A DNA stretch of 64,000 bases from MWDV01 sp002070715 (GTDB lineage Bacteria > Verrucomicrobiota > Verrucomicrobiia > Limisphaerales > MWDV01): contig DAONTI010000003.1 of assembly GCA_035411585.1 (NCBI GenBank), positions 124,001-188,000 on the forward strand. Direction: 5' to 3'. A program made the translations under genes and the position numbers. Of this stretch, positions 34,465 to 43,886 are shown in pieces. Under the pieces are notes generated by a model that was not told the origin of the DNA, made no database searches, and worked only from the letters and a program-made list of their open reading frames with translations. Numbering within the stretch: the first letter of the stretch is position 1; each line of letters begins with the position of its first letter.

Positions 34465-37400
34465 GGTGCTGGGGCAAAGGCAGAATCAATTTAACGCGGG
34501 TGCCCTGGCCGGGGGCGGTGGTGATCCGACATTCCCCGCCGAGTGAACGCAAACGATGGTTCAAGCCGGCGAGGCCCCGGGAGCGATCGGTTTCATTCCG
34601 GGCCACGGCCTGATCACGGATTTCCGTTTGGAAACCGCAGCCGTTGTCGGTGATGGTAATCTCGATTTGTCCGGAGTGACAAACCATGCCGGCGCTGACC
34701 TGCGTGGCTTGCGCATGTTTCAACACATTCGCCAAGACTTCTTCAAACGCCAGAAAGAGGTTGTGCCGGGTCTCCGCCGAAAGCGAAACCGGCGGCAAGT
34801 TCTCCGGAAATGCCAGCTGACATTGAATGGGGGTATTCTGAAAGTATTCCGCGGCGTAGCGGTTCAAGTAGGCCGACAGTTTTTCCAGCGAATCATGGCG
34901 GGGATTGACCGCCCACAACATCCGGTCGAGGGATTGCAACAGATCACGCGCCGTTTTGGAGATGGCATCCAAGGCACCGCTCGGCGCCGGGCCGGCGGGC
35001 GCTTCGCTTTTGGCCAATTCACTCAAGAAAGAGACGCGCGCCAGCTTGGCGCCGATTTCATCGTGCATATCCCGCGCGATGCGGGTTCGCTCGCGTTCCA
35101 TGGCGTGCCCGCGCTCCAACCGCTCCATTTCGAGCCGATGCCGATGACGCAACAGCAGCGTCACTCCGAGCGCCAAAAGGCCGCAGATCAGACCGATCAA
35201 GAGCGCGCGGAACCACCAGGTTTCCCAGAAGAAGGGCAGAACGAGAAAGGCCACGCTGGCCCCGGTTTCGTTCCAAATGCCATCGCTGTTGGCCGCCCGC
35301 ACTTGAAAACGATAGCTCCCTGGCAGCAGCGGGCCGTAGCCGATGACCCGTTGGTGCATGCTTTCGCGCCATTGTTTTTCCACGCCCTCCAACCGCCAGC
35401 GGCAACGCACTTTGTCCGGGGCGGTGAAATCAATGGCGGTAAACCGGAATTCGAGAAAGGGACGCCCGGGTTCAATCCGCAACGGCGCGGGCATCGTCGC
35501 GCCCGTTTCTTCAGCGGCCTGCGCCGGGAATTCCCGCGCCCGGCCGTTCACGCGGATTTCTTCAATAATCACCGGGGGCGGCCGTCGGTTCACCATCAAT
35601 TCCCGCGGATTGACGACCGCCAATCCCTTGACCGTCGTGAACCACAGCCGTCCATCCTGCGCGCGCCAACACGACGGCTGGAACCAACCCGAATAGGCTT
35701 GCGCAGGCAAACCATCAAAACGGCCATGCATGGAGAACGCAATATCGCCCGCAGCCCCCGCCGCAAGTTTTTTCAAGTCGGGTTTGGCCGCCCGAAACAA
35801 TCCCGCGTAGGTGGCCACCCATAGGTTGTCCGCGTCATCATCCAGGAGCTGGGTGATGCTGTTGTCGGGCAGTCCTTGATCGGTGGTGATTCGGGTGAAA
35901 GTCCCCTGCTCAAAGCGCAACAGGCCGCCGCCCAACGTGCCGATCCAGACGCCCTGGGTATCCGGCAACAGGGCGGACACGCGCGCGTTCGGCCATTCCG
36001 GCGGCGGATGATAACGTACCAGCGTGGTCCCGGTCGCCCGCCAAAGATCACCCGGTTCGGTGCCCAGCCACAACGTGCCGCGCGGCCCTTCCGCCAGCGC
36101 GCGGACGCCGATGTTTTCCTCAAACCCAGCCTCGTGGCCGAGCATGGTCATCCGCCCGTGGTGAAAATAATAGGCCCCGGACCCGTTGCAGAACCAGACC
36201 CGGCCCTGGCTGTCCTGCATCATGGCGTTGGCCACGTGGTCCCGCAGACGTTCCAAGGGAAAAGACAGCGCCGCCTCGTGATTGACGCGGTGGACTTCCG
36301 CCTGCGAAAAACGAAAGACGTTCCCTTGCAGCGTTCCAATCCAGATGCCGTCCGTGGCATCCGGGCAAACCGTCACACTTTCAATCAAGGGATCCGGCTG
36401 GGGAGTCAGCGGCACGGACACAAATTGGTTGCCCTCTTTGCGGGCCAGACCGCCATTCGCCGTGCCCACCCAAATGGTGCCTTGCGCATCTTCACATACG
36501 GATTGCGCCACGTCCCCCGGCACCCCCTCCGCGGTGGTAAACTGCTTGAATTGACGGCGGCGCACGCGCGCCAAACCGGATTCCTTGGTGCCCACCCAGA
36601 TATTGCCTGCATTGTCTTCCCACCAACAGGTGATGAACCGGCTGGGCAACCCTGCCGCCCGCGTAAGCAACACCGCCCCGCCTGTGGCGCTAACATGCCA
36701 CAGCCCGGCGCCGTACTCGATCACCCATAACCCGCCCTGCGAATCGGCGAAAAATCGCAGGGGTTGATTGCTTTCCGCCGGTTGAAATTGGTCTGCGGAA
36801 AGAAGGGGCTGCTCGCGCAAAGTTTTCCACAACTGCCGACCGTTCCAAAGCCACAATCCGCCATCGGACGCGGCCACCATCCGCCGGATGCCGGACATCG
36901 CCGGGCCGTTGTCCTGTTCCCGCGGCACGAAGCCAGCCGGGGTTATCGTGCCGAATTCTTTCGCTGTGGCGAGCCAGAGTTCGCCCGCGGAATCCCGCGC
37001 CAGGGTTTGGGCCGGCGACGGGATCGGAATGACCCGGGCGCGATGACCTTCCGTCCCCGACAAGGCCAGCCGGGCGACTTGGCGCGCGTCCGTGATGTAC
37101 CAGAGGGCGTTCTCGCGATCCCGCACGAAAGCGGGGGGCAACGGCGCCAGTGGCGGCGGGTCCAGGTCAATGAGCTCGGCAGCGTTCAGTTCGCCCTGTC
37201 GGGGCACGCGGAAAACGGCGGGATGAAACGATGCCAGATACACCCCGTCCGATGCTTCCGCCACGAGATGCAAGGGATGCCAGCGCGGCGCGGCGGTACG
37301 GTCGCGGACCAGTTGAAATTTTCCTCCGGCGAGCGTGGTGATGGATTCGTTTCCGGTGGTCAGCCAGAGCGTCCCGCGCGCATCCACGCTCAAGGTTTCC

Positions 37401-37699
37401 ACCTCCACATCCCTTAATTCCGGCGTGGTCTGCGGGTTGAAGACCACGAAACGCGTGCCGTCAAAGCGGGCCAGACCGCCGCTGCGCGTGCCCACCCACA
37501 GGTAACCATCCGGCGTTTGCGTCAGGCAATTGACCGAGCTTTGGGGCAGACCGTCCTCGGAACTCCAAACATGGATCAGGTAATCGGCGGCGGTACGCGG
37601 TTCGGGCAACGGCGGCGCCGGCGCCCCCGCAGCCGAAAAGACGCCCGCCAGCAAAGCCAGCCGCAACCCACCATGAACGAGGCCCGCAATGTTGGTCAT
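34454..37699 (-). CDS. Sensor histidine kinase with periplasmic two-component propeller
   Basis: The 1081-residue protein has a signal or anchor segment (GLRLALLAGVFSAAG). Many Reg_prop blades cover about 35-690 (GYLWVGTRSGGLARFDG, GNIWVGTKESGLARV, GVWIGTLGGGLLRFE), followed by a Y_Y_Y domain at about 740-830 (YRFQVRAANSDGIWN). One membrane helix is at about 840-860 (ALLIGLICGLLALGVTLLL). The HisKA_3 dimerisation box is TRIARDMHDEIGAKL with the phospho-acceptor His879. The HATPase has FEEVLANVLKHAQ and DNGCGF. The layout matches Bacteroidota hybrid two-component glycan sensors, but here the regulator is a separate gene directly downstream. A glycan or similar periplasmic ligand is inferred. 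Confidence 0.93.
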   Translation of the reverse strand: MTNIAGLVHGGLRLALLAGVFSAAGAPAPPLPEPRTAADYLIHVWSSEDGLPQSSVNCLTQTPDGYLWVGTRSGGLARFDGTRFVVFNPQTTPELRDVEVETLSVDARGTLWLTTGNESITTLAGGKFQLVRDRTAAPRWHPLHLVAEASDGVYLASFHPAVFRVPRQGELNAAELIDLDPPPLAPLPPAFVRDRENALWYITDARQVARLALSGTEGHRARVIPIPSPAQTLARDSAGELWLATAKEFGTITPAGFVPREQDNGPAMSGIRRMVAASDGGLWLWNGRQLWKTLREQPLLSADQFQPAESNQPLRFFADSQGGLWVIEYGAGLWHVSATGGAVLLTRAAGLPSRFITCWWEDNAGNIWVGTKESGLARVRRRQFKQFTTAEGVPGDVAQSVCEDAQGTIWVGTANGGLARKEGNQFVSVPLTPQPDPLIESVTVCPDATDGIWIGTLQGNVFRFSQAEVHRVNHEAALSFPLERLRDHVANAMMQDSQGRVWFCNGSGAYYFHHGRMTMLGHEAGFEENIGVRALAEGPRGTLWLGTEPGDLWRATGTTLVRYHPPPEWPNARVSALLPDTQGVWIGTLGGGLLRFEQGTFTRITTDQGLPDNSITQLLDDDADNLWVATYAGLFRAAKPDLKKLAAGAAGDIAFSMHGRFDGLPAQAYSGWFQPSCWRAQDGRLWFTTVKGLAVVNPRELMVNRRPPPVIIEEIRVNGRAREFPAQAAEETGATMPAPLRIEPGRPFLEFRFTAIDFTAPDKVRCRWRLEGVEKQWRESMHQRVIGYGPLLPGSYRFQVRAANSDGIWNETGASVAFLVLPFFWETWWFRALLIGLICGLLALGVTLLLRHRHRLEMERLERGHAMERERTRIARDMHDEIGAKLARVSFLSELAKSEAPAGPAPSGALDAISKTARDLLQSLDRMLWAVNPRHDSLEKLSAYLNRYAAEYFQNTPIQCQLAFPENLPPVSLSAETRHNLFLAFEEVLANVLKHAQATQVSAGMVCHSGQIEITITDNGCGFQTEIRDQAVARNETDRSRGLAGLNHRLRSLGGECRITTAPGQGTRVKLILPLPQHHDD

Positions 37700-37808
37700 G
37701 CCAGGGCCAGACTACGCCAAGGCGGCGCGGGCGGGCGAGCCGAAAGGGCAGCGCGCCAAACGGTGCCGTCCGCTTCCGCCAATGGGGTTCCGCAGCGGAG
37801 TACACAAC

Positions 37809-37841
37809 AAAGGCGGGACGCCCGGCGACGTCCCGCCTTTT
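37809..37841 (-). terminator. Rho-independent terminator after the LamG gene
   Basis: A perfect 9-bp stem (GGCGGGACG at 37812-37820 with CGTCCCGCC at 37829-37837), extended by A-T pairs and with an 8-base loop, lies 22 bases beyond the LamG stop (37863). On the minus strand it is followed by TTTGTTGTG. It separates the LamG gene from the histidine kinase gene. Confidence 0.8.
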
Positions 37842-37862
37842 CGGGGTTGGCTGATGAATCTG

Positions 37863-40718
37863 TTATTGCTTCAGCCGGTAATAGGTCGGCGTTGCCGAAA
37901 TCGGCAGGGTTACACTGGCCAGCCCCTCGGCAATGTTGACGGTGCCCGCAACCGGCGTCCACGTGCCGCCCGACAGATCGGTGGTGGATTCCAAGTTGAA
38001 TCCGGTGGCGTTTGCGGGCCATTTGAGCGTGAGCTGGTTCCCGGCGGCGGCAATCCGCAGCGCCGGTCCGGGAATCACATCCGGACCCGCGGCGTAGAGG
38101 TTCGCAACCTGCCCGGGCGTCAGGGCGCCGTTCCAGAAGCGCAGCTCGTCATACGCACCGTTGAACATGGCATCGGGCCATTGATCCCGGGCCAGCCAGT
38201 TGTCCTGATCTCCCAAATCGGACCAGAGCCGGTTATTGTGGCCCGAAGCAATCAGTTGACCGTTGAAATACAGCTTGTCCAGTTGCCGGTCTTGATCGTG
38301 AGTGACCACCACTTGGCACAACACGTTCTCGGGCATCCCGGGCCCGGTGAGCACGAGGCCTCCCGGGAACCACTCCATCCGCAAGGACCCGTTAATGCCA
38401 TCCCGGGGGCAGAGCATGATGTAATTGCCTCCGCCCGAGGACACTCCCGGAGTTGCCGCGACGCCGAAATCATAGATTTCCTGCCACACCGCACCGCCGT
38501 GGAACACCACCCAACATTCAATGCTGGCTTGATTAGGCAAGCCGGTCACGAGGCCTTGCCACGCCGGGAAAGAAACCCAGCCACTGGCCGGTGTCGGTTG
38601 CCCCTCTACGGGCGGAGGGTTGCCGGCGGGAGTGATCATCCGGCTGCCGGTGAGCGTGACCGGACCGTGAATCGTGCCATCAATCGAGCCCACCGAATCA
38701 TGCAAGGTCGTGCCGGAAGTTTCATTGAACGTATAACGATGCAACAGGTACGGCCAGCCTTCGGGATCTTCCACGCTGACATTCAAGGTGCTCGTCAGTC
38801 CGCCGTAGCTGGCGAAGATGACCGCTCCGCCCACCTCGCGCGGCACGAACACCGCGGCCGCGATCGTGCCGACAGAGGGATCGCTGCTGCTGATGGTCGT
38901 TTGCGCCAAGGTCGCCACATCCACCCCGGAGATGTTCTCAAAATCAGCCAATACTTGAACCGGAACCCCCGCGCTGTGCACATCCACACTCGTCGAGGGC
39001 ATCACCACCGTAATGGACTTGAGCGCGCCGGGGTCGGTGAGGAGAGCGTCGGGGCCCGCCGCGGCGTCAATGGCAATTTGCAAATCGGACGGAACGCCCG
39101 AATAAATGCGGAGTTCATCCAAAGTGCCGTTGAAGTAGGGATCGCCCAATCCGTACCACTGTGATTGGCCAATGTAATTATGTTCATCCGGCAACTCAAA
39201 AAGCCGTCCGGTCATGGGGCCGGATGCCACTTTGCGGCCGTCCATGAAGATCGAGGCCGTCCCGCGCGTGTAGTCATAGGTAATGGTCACAAAGCAATCC
39301 TGGTTAAGCGGCAAGGGCGTGGGCGCGTCCAGGGTGGCGGCATTGAAATCCAAACGCAATTTACCCGTCACCGGGTTGTTGGGAATCAGATTGAAGAACC
39401 GGTCGCCGACACCGTCATTATTGCGCCCGAAGGTCAACAATTCCGCCCAACTGGAGTAGGCGTCATGGCCATTCACCCAAATTTGGAAGGTGGCATTCGT
39501 CAGACTGCCGACCATCCCGGGCGGCAACGCGACATAGGCCGTGCTCAGGTTCCCATCCAGGTTGAGCTGGCCCGTCCCGGTCAGGCCAGCGGTATCCGAT
39601 TGATTGATCAACGTCCCATTCGCCCCGCCCACCGAATCGGTGATGGTGGTGGATTCAGGAGCGCCGTCGAAGCTGTAACGATGCAACAACACCACCGGCT
39701 CGCTGCCGACGGTCAATTCCAGAGTGGTCACCAAGGATTGGTATTCGGCTTGGAGCATGGTCGTGCCTAGGCCCACGGCGTGGATATTGCCATCGGCATC
39801 AAACACCGCCACAGCGGGATCCGACGAGGTGTAAACGATGCCCGGGAGGGTGGCGATATTCACCTGATTCGTCAGGCCCGTGTACGTGGCCAGCAGGCTG
39901 GGGGGGGTTCGGCTGTTCACAAAAACATTGGGCGCGTTGTTGAATTGAATGGCCGTCAGGTCTCCCGCCGCGCCGGTGAGGGATTCCGGGCCCGCTTCGT
40001 AATTCGCCGCCACCTGCACGAGGTCCACAGGATGGTTGTAAATGCGTAATTCATCAATGGCCCCCGCATAGTAGGCGTCGGCGGCGAACTGCGAGCGTCC
40101 GATGAAGTTGTTGTAAGTGGGGCCGACCCGTTGGGGGGTCATGGTGAAATTCCGCGCGAAGGCCACCTGCACACCGTTGTCATAGAGCGCCGCCGTCTGG
40201 GCGTCGGCGTCCACAGTGAAAACGAGGTGGTGCAATTCGCCCGGCGCCGGTTGTGAACCGGTCACCCATTGATTGGCGCCGTCGCCGTTCAAGTTTCCTT
40301 GGTAACCGCCGTTGGCGTTGAGAGTGATAAAGGTCCAAGTCAGGCCATCGCCCCCCGCGCCTTTGCCGCCGGTGCTGGTGCCGAAATCAATCAGGCGGGC
40401 CCAAGCGGGATGACTTTCCGGCGTGGTCCAAACCTCGAAAGTGATGGAGGTGTAATCGCTGATCAGATCGTCCGGCAGGTAAACAAATCCCCCCATCCCG
40501 TTCAGCCAGACGGTGCCGTCCCCGGGATACGAAGCGCCGGGGTACAAATCCCCGGTTGCCCCGCTCACGGTATCCACCGCGTTGGTACTGTCCGTCGGGT
40601 CGTTGAAGCTGTACCGGTGTGTCAAGGCTGCCTGGGCCACCGAGAGGGCGAGCAGGAGCGCGAGGGCGCCAAGGCCCCGCCGCGTTTGCGGGGCGAATCG
40701 AGATAATTTTTTTCTCAT
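37863..40718 (-). CDS. Secreted protein with three LamG domains and Big-like domains
   Basis: The 951-residue protein has a clear signal peptide (GLGALALLLALSVAQA). LamG jellyrolls begin at about 32, 343 and 657, each opening with HRYSF or HRYTF and closing with a DELRIY or DELRFW element. Between them are Big_2-like beta domains (about 253-340 and 570-655) with YTSSDPAVAVFDADG and SSSDPSVGTIAA. The C-terminal 65 residues form a module ending YYRLKQ, similar in layout to the end of the Ig/LamG protein at 23891. It is a single-gene unit with its own promoter (40758-40786) and terminator. An extracellular carbohydrate-binding or adhesive role is likely. Confidence 0.85.
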   Translation of the reverse strand: MRKKLSRFAPQTRRGLGALALLLALSVAQAALTHRYSFNDPTDSTNAVDTVSGATGDLYPGASYPGDGTVWLNGMGGFVYLPDDLISDYTSITFEVWTTPESHPAWARLIDFGTSTGGKGAGGDGLTWTFITLNANGGYQGNLNGDGANQWVTGSQPAPGELHHLVFTVDADAQTAALYDNGVQVAFARNFTMTPQRVGPTYNNFIGRSQFAADAYYAGAIDELRIYNHPVDLVQVAANYEAGPESLTGAAGDLTAIQFNNAPNVFVNSRTPPSLLATYTGLTNQVNIATLPGIVYTSSDPAVAVFDADGNIHAVGLGTTMLQAEYQSLVTTLELTVGSEPVVLLHRYSFDGAPESTTITDSVGGANGTLINQSDTAGLTGTGQLNLDGNLSTAYVALPPGMVGSLTNATFQIWVNGHDAYSSWAELLTFGRNNDGVGDRFFNLIPNNPVTGKLRLDFNAATLDAPTPLPLNQDCFVTITYDYTRGTASIFMDGRKVASGPMTGRLFELPDEHNYIGQSQWYGLGDPYFNGTLDELRIYSGVPSDLQIAIDAAAGPDALLTDPGALKSITVVMPSTSVDVHSAGVPVQVLADFENISGVDVATLAQTTISSSDPSVGTIAAAVFVPREVGGAVIFASYGGLTSTLNVSVEDPEGWPYLLHRYTFNETSGTTLHDSVGSIDGTIHGPVTLTGSRMITPAGNPPPVEGQPTPASGWVSFPAWQGLVTGLPNQASIECWVVFHGGAVWQEIYDFGVAATPGVSSGGGNYIMLCPRDGINGSLRMEWFPGGLVLTGPGMPENVLCQVVVTHDQDRQLDKLYFNGQLIASGHNNRLWSDLGDQDNWLARDQWPDAMFNGAYDELRFWNGALTPGQVANLYAAGPDVIPGPALRIAAAGNQLTLKWPANATGFNLESTTDLSGGTWTPVAGTVNIAEGLASVTLPISATPTYYRLKQ

Positions 40719-40757
40719 AGCGTTGAATTTGGTGCTGAATTAGGATAACTTGCGTCC

Positions 40758-40786
40758 AATCTAAGCGCGGTGCGGCTTGGCGTCAA
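40758..40786 (-). promoter_or_regulatory. Sigma70-like promoter of the LamG gene
   Basis: Read on the minus strand: TTGACG (40786-40781), a 17-base spacer, TAGATT (40763-40758). The start codon at 40718 is about 33 bases past the expected transcription start. The -35 box directly abuts the 18-bp inverted repeat at 40787-40833, a good position for a regulator site. Confidence 0.65.
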
Positions 40787-40833
40787 GGCGCATGAACTGG
40801 CCTCACGTCAGCGGCGAGGCCAGTTCATGCGCC
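40787..40833. repeat. 18-bp perfect inverted repeat next to the LamG promoter
   Basis: GGCGCATGAACTGGCCTC at 40787-40804 is repeated as its exact reverse complement at 40816-40833, with an 11-base spacer. There is no T-run on either side and the flanking genes are divergent, so it is not an ordinary terminator. It starts at the base next to the -35 box of the LamG promoter and about 95 bases before the pseudopilin start. It could be an operator, a REP-like element or a structured RNA leader. Confidence 0.85.
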
Positions 40834-40927
40834 ATGACAAAGGGACGCGCAGCCGCCTAGAATCAAACCACCGTGGCGGTGTGTGATGGTGTGTGAAGCC
40901 GTAATGCCTGAAGCGCTTGTGAAAATA

Positions 40928-41860
40928 ATGACGCATTCAATGTCCGCCTCCTCGCCCGGGCTGCAATCCGCAGGGCCCGGATACGGGGGCGCCCGGAAAC
41001 CTGTTTCCGGTTTTACCCTGATCGAACTTCTGGTGGTCATTGCGATTATTGCCATCCTGGCGGCGATGCTGCTGCCGGCGTTGACGCGCGCCAAAGCCAA
41101 AGCCAAACAGGCATCGTGCATGAGCAACATGCGGCAAATCGGGATCGCCGGTCTCATGTACATCGGCGAGTACCATCAATATCCGGGCTGTTTATCCACC
41201 CCAGCCGGCGGTTCCGCCAAATACTATTATGTCTGGCCCACCCGCTTGTACAACTACATGAGCGGCAACCGGAAGGCGTTCTCCTGTCCGGCCGCCCAGC
41301 CGTGGACAGCTTGGGACATTGATCTCAACGTGAATAGCACGGGCCAGCGCATGTTGGGCGGGCCGGGGCCGGGCGGCGTGCATGATCCGTGGGCCATTAC
41401 TGCCACCTCTTATTTTTCGCTCGGCTACAATGATTGGGGGATTCACTTCCAGAATGGCGTGGAAGCCATTACCCGGCCGCAACTGGGCTTGGGCGGCGAT
41501 ATTGACGGCTCCCTGCACCAAGGGCCCATCCGCGACACCATGGTGAAAAAACCCGCCGATATGATCTGGATATGCGACGTGCCCTCCGTGCCGCAAACCA
41601 TCACGCCGCTCTTCAACGGTAATTGTGAACCGGCGGACGTAAAGACGGTTTCCGGTCATTCCGCCTGCCCGGCCAACCGGCACAATTATCGCACGGACAT
41701 CTTGTTCTGCGATGGCCACGTAGAAGCCCCCAAGCGCAATGATGTGCGCCACCCCGCGAACCGCACCTGGCGCGCCCGTTGGAACAACGACAACGATCCG
41801 CACATGGAGGCGGGGTATTGGCCGGCCAATCCCGCGTGGATTAATACCTTGGACCAATAG
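40928..41860 (+). CDS. Pseudopilin-like protein with H-X9-DG motif
   Basis: The prepilin signal ends ...KPVSG with FTLIELLVVIAIIAILAAML after it and Glu at +5. ATG 40928 gives a 310-residue protein with a 28-residue leader; in-frame starts at 40883 (GTG), 40886 and 40904 are also possible because none has a clear ribosome-binding site. The mature part has SCMSNMRQIGIAGLMYIGEY, CPAAQPW and the motif RHNYRTDILFCDGHVEA, which fits H-X9-DG. It is the second member of this family in the window and shares almost the whole signal helix with the one at 22551, but its globular part differs. Exact function unknown. Confidence 0.88.
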   Translation: MTHSMSASSPGLQSAGPGYGGARKPVSGFTLIELLVVIAIIAILAAMLLPALTRAKAKAKQASCMSNMRQIGIAGLMYIGEYHQYPGCLSTPAGGSAKYYYVWPTRLYNYMSGNRKAFSCPAAQPWTAWDIDLNVNSTGQRMLGGPGPGGVHDPWAITATSYFSLGYNDWGIHFQNGVEAITRPQLGLGGDIDGSLHQGPIRDTMVKKPADMIWICDVPSVPQTITPLFNGNCEPADVKTVSGHSACPANRHNYRTDILFCDGHVEAPKRNDVRHPANRTWRARWNNDNDPHMEAGYWPANPAWINTLDQ

Positions 41861-42160
41861 GCCGGGCCGGGACGCCCAGGCACGAATGGCTGGCGGATCG
41901 GAGCGCGCGGGTTTTTCATCCGCGCACGTCCTCCGCTTGGCGTAGAAGCTGCAGTGTAATTTGCCGGAGGCAACCCGCCGGTGGGTGTTGGGTTGGGCTT
42001 GAGTGCCCACGCGCGGAGCATGGGCCGTTCGCGTCGCCGGGACGCAAATTTCCGGTGGTTGTTCTCAGAATTTCAAAAATTGATACGTCAGAAGGGGATT
42101 GTCTTGGCGCCGCCCACTGGGGCGATGACAATTTTGTCGGGCCTTCCGATGGAATTGCGT
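41861..42160. other. Intergenic region before the FHA gene
   Basis: No gene is seen. A short GCGCGG/CCGCGC hairpin with a T-rich loop (about 41903-41923) could weakly terminate transcription from the pseudopilin gene, but it lacks a following T-run. The rest is featureless until the promoter at 42161. Confidence 0.4.
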
Positions 42161-42188
42161 TTGACTTGAAACCAAGGCCGTTGATAAT
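42161..42188 (+). promoter_or_regulatory. Sigma70-like promoter of the FHA gene
   Basis: TTGACT (42161-42166), a 16-base spacer and GATAAT (42183-42188), five of six bases matching the -10 consensus. The ATG at 42215 lies about 20 bases past the predicted start, so the leader is short. Confidence 0.6.
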
Positions 42189-42214
42189 CGGTCGCACGCG
42201 GGTCAGTTGCAGCT

Positions 42215-42727
42215 ATGATAAAGCTTGTTATCCTCAGTGAAAGCATGGCGGGGCAGTCGCATGAGCTGAAGGTGGAGAAAACCACCATCGGCCGTGTGGA
42301 GGATAATACTTTTCCCATCGCCGAGCCGTCCGTCTCCAGCCATCATTGCGAGGTGTTCCTCCGCGACGCCGGAGTGGTGGTCCGGGATCTCCAATCCACC
42401 AACGGCACCTACATCAACGGGGAACGCATCACCGAAGCACCACTGTTGCCGGGCCAGGTGCTGCGGTTGGGGCAGGTCGAACTGCGCCTGGAAACCGACG
42501 CCACCCAAGCCGCCGCCAAAAAAACGACCGGGCCGACCGTGGCCATGCAGCGCGGAGTCAGCCTGAACGAATTGGAATCCGGCGTCAAATCCGGCAGCTT
42601 CGACATGACCCGCAAAGGGTTCTCCAAAAAGGAGGACAAAACCGGCAAGATTTTCTGGGTCGCGGCGGTGGTGGTGGGAGTGGTTATTCTCCTTTTGCTG
42701 GTTTACGTCTTCAGCCAGATCAAATAA
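42215..42727 (+). CDS. Tail-anchored FHA-domain protein
   Basis: The 170-residue protein has a forkhead-associated domain at about 1-95. The phosphothreonine-binding residues are visible: TTIGRVEDNTF (Gly-Arg), VSSHHCEVF (Ser-x-x-His) and STNGTYINGE (Asn-Gly). A polar linker of about 40 residues follows, then one hydrophobic helix at the C-terminus (IFWVAAVVVGVVILLLLVYV), leaving the FHA domain in the cytoplasm. FHA domains bind phosphothreonine peptides, so it should act downstream of a Ser/Thr kinase. No classical kinase gene is adjacent; the kinase-like protein at 50022 is about 7 kb away. Confidence 0.88.
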   Translation: MIKLVILSESMAGQSHELKVEKTTIGRVEDNTFPIAEPSVSSHHCEVFLRDAGVVVRDLQSTNGTYINGERITEAPLLPGQVLRLGQVELRLETDATQAAAKKTTGPTVAMQRGVSLNELESGVKSGSFDMTRKGFSKKEDKTGKIFWVAAVVVGVVILLLLVYVFSQIK

Positions 42728-42817
42728 CGCACTGGGAATTTTCCCCCGGAGTTTCCCAACACTTCCCCTTCCCCTGCGGGCAGGCGTCAGCTCTCCGTTG
42801 GCGCGTGGACGGAAAGG

Positions 42818-43825
42818 TTATTTTTCCCGCAACCATTTGGCTGCGTTCACCGCGTCGTAGGTGATTAAAATGTCCGCCCCGGCCCGCCGCATCGCCAGCA
42901 GCGTCTCCAAAACCGCCGCCCGTTCCTCCAGCCAACCCTGCGCGACCGCCGCCTTGATCATCGAATACTCGCCGCTGACCGCATACGCCGCCGTCGGCAG
43001 GCCGAAGGTCGTTTTGACGCGGTGGATGATGTCCAGGTAAGCCAACGCCGGTTTAACCATGACCAGGTCCGCGCCCTCCTCAATGTCGAGCGCCACTTCC
43101 CGCAAGGCTTCGTTCGCGTTCGCGGCATCCATTTGATAACTGCGCCGGTCGCCAAACCCGGGGGCGGATTCCGCCGCTTCACGAAACGGCCCGTAAAAGG
43201 CGGAGGCATACTTGGCCGCGTAAGCCAGAATGGGCGTATCCACAAACCCCTGCTGATCCAGTTTCGCGCGGATTGCGGCGACCCGCCCGTCCATCATGTC
43301 GCTGGGCGCCACCAGATCCGCCCCCGCCTCGGCGTGGCTGACCGCCGTCCGGGCCAGCAGTTTGAGCGTGGGATCGTTGAGAATCCGCGGGCCGGATTGG
43401 TGCTGCTGCACCACGCCGCAATGCCCGTGGCTCATGTATTCGCACAGGCAGACATCGGTGATGACCAACAGGTCGGGCCATTCTTTTTTCAGCAGGCGCA
43501 CCGCCTGTTGCACAATGCCGTCGCGGGCATACGCGCCACTGGCTTTGGCGTCTTTCCGCTCCGGGATGCCAAACAACAATACCGCCGGCACTCCAGCGGC
43601 CACCGCCACCGCCACTTCGCGCAACAATTCATCCGGAGAAAGTTGAAAAACCCCGGGCATCGCGGCGATGGGATGCCGCAGCTTGCGTCCGCTCCGCACA
43701 AAGAGCGGCAAAACCAGTTGGGCGACGTTTAGTTGCGTTTCCCCGACCAGACGGCGCAAGGCGGGAGACTGGCGCAGCCGGCGCGGGCGGCGCACGGGAA
43801 AGCTTCCCAAGGCAGGTAGATTCAT
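42818..43825 (-). CDS. hemB: Delta-aminolevulinic acid dehydratase (porphobilinogen synthase)
   Basis: HemB joins two 5-aminolevulinates into porphobilinogen in haem synthesis. ATG 43825 gives 335 residues (MNLPALGSFPVRRPRRLRQSP), the normal size. The zinc-site segment DVCLCEYMSHGHCG near residue 122 has all three cysteines, placing it with the zinc-dependent enzymes. The Schiff-base lysines are in YAAKYASAFYGPFR at about 203 and MVKPALAYLDI at about 255. SDMMDGRVAAIR is also diagnostic. It follows the agmatine deiminase gene by 61 bases on the same strand. No other haem genes are near. Confidence 0.96.
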   Translation of the reverse strand: MNLPALGSFPVRRPRRLRQSPALRRLVGETQLNVAQLVLPLFVRSGRKLRHPIAAMPGVFQLSPDELLREVAVAVAAGVPAVLLFGIPERKDAKASGAYARDGIVQQAVRLLKKEWPDLLVITDVCLCEYMSHGHCGVVQQHQSGPRILNDPTLKLLARTAVSHAEAGADLVAPSDMMDGRVAAIRAKLDQQGFVDTPILAYAAKYASAFYGPFREAAESAPGFGDRRSYQMDAANANEALREVALDIEEGADLVMVKPALAYLDIIHRVKTTFGLPTAAYAVSGEYSMIKAAVAQGWLEERAAVLETLLAMRRAGADILITYDAVNAAKWLREK

Positions 43826-43886
43826 ACGGTGTTCCAGATTGGGGGCGCGGTCCGCAAAACGCAAACCGCAAGGTGCGCAAGCATCA

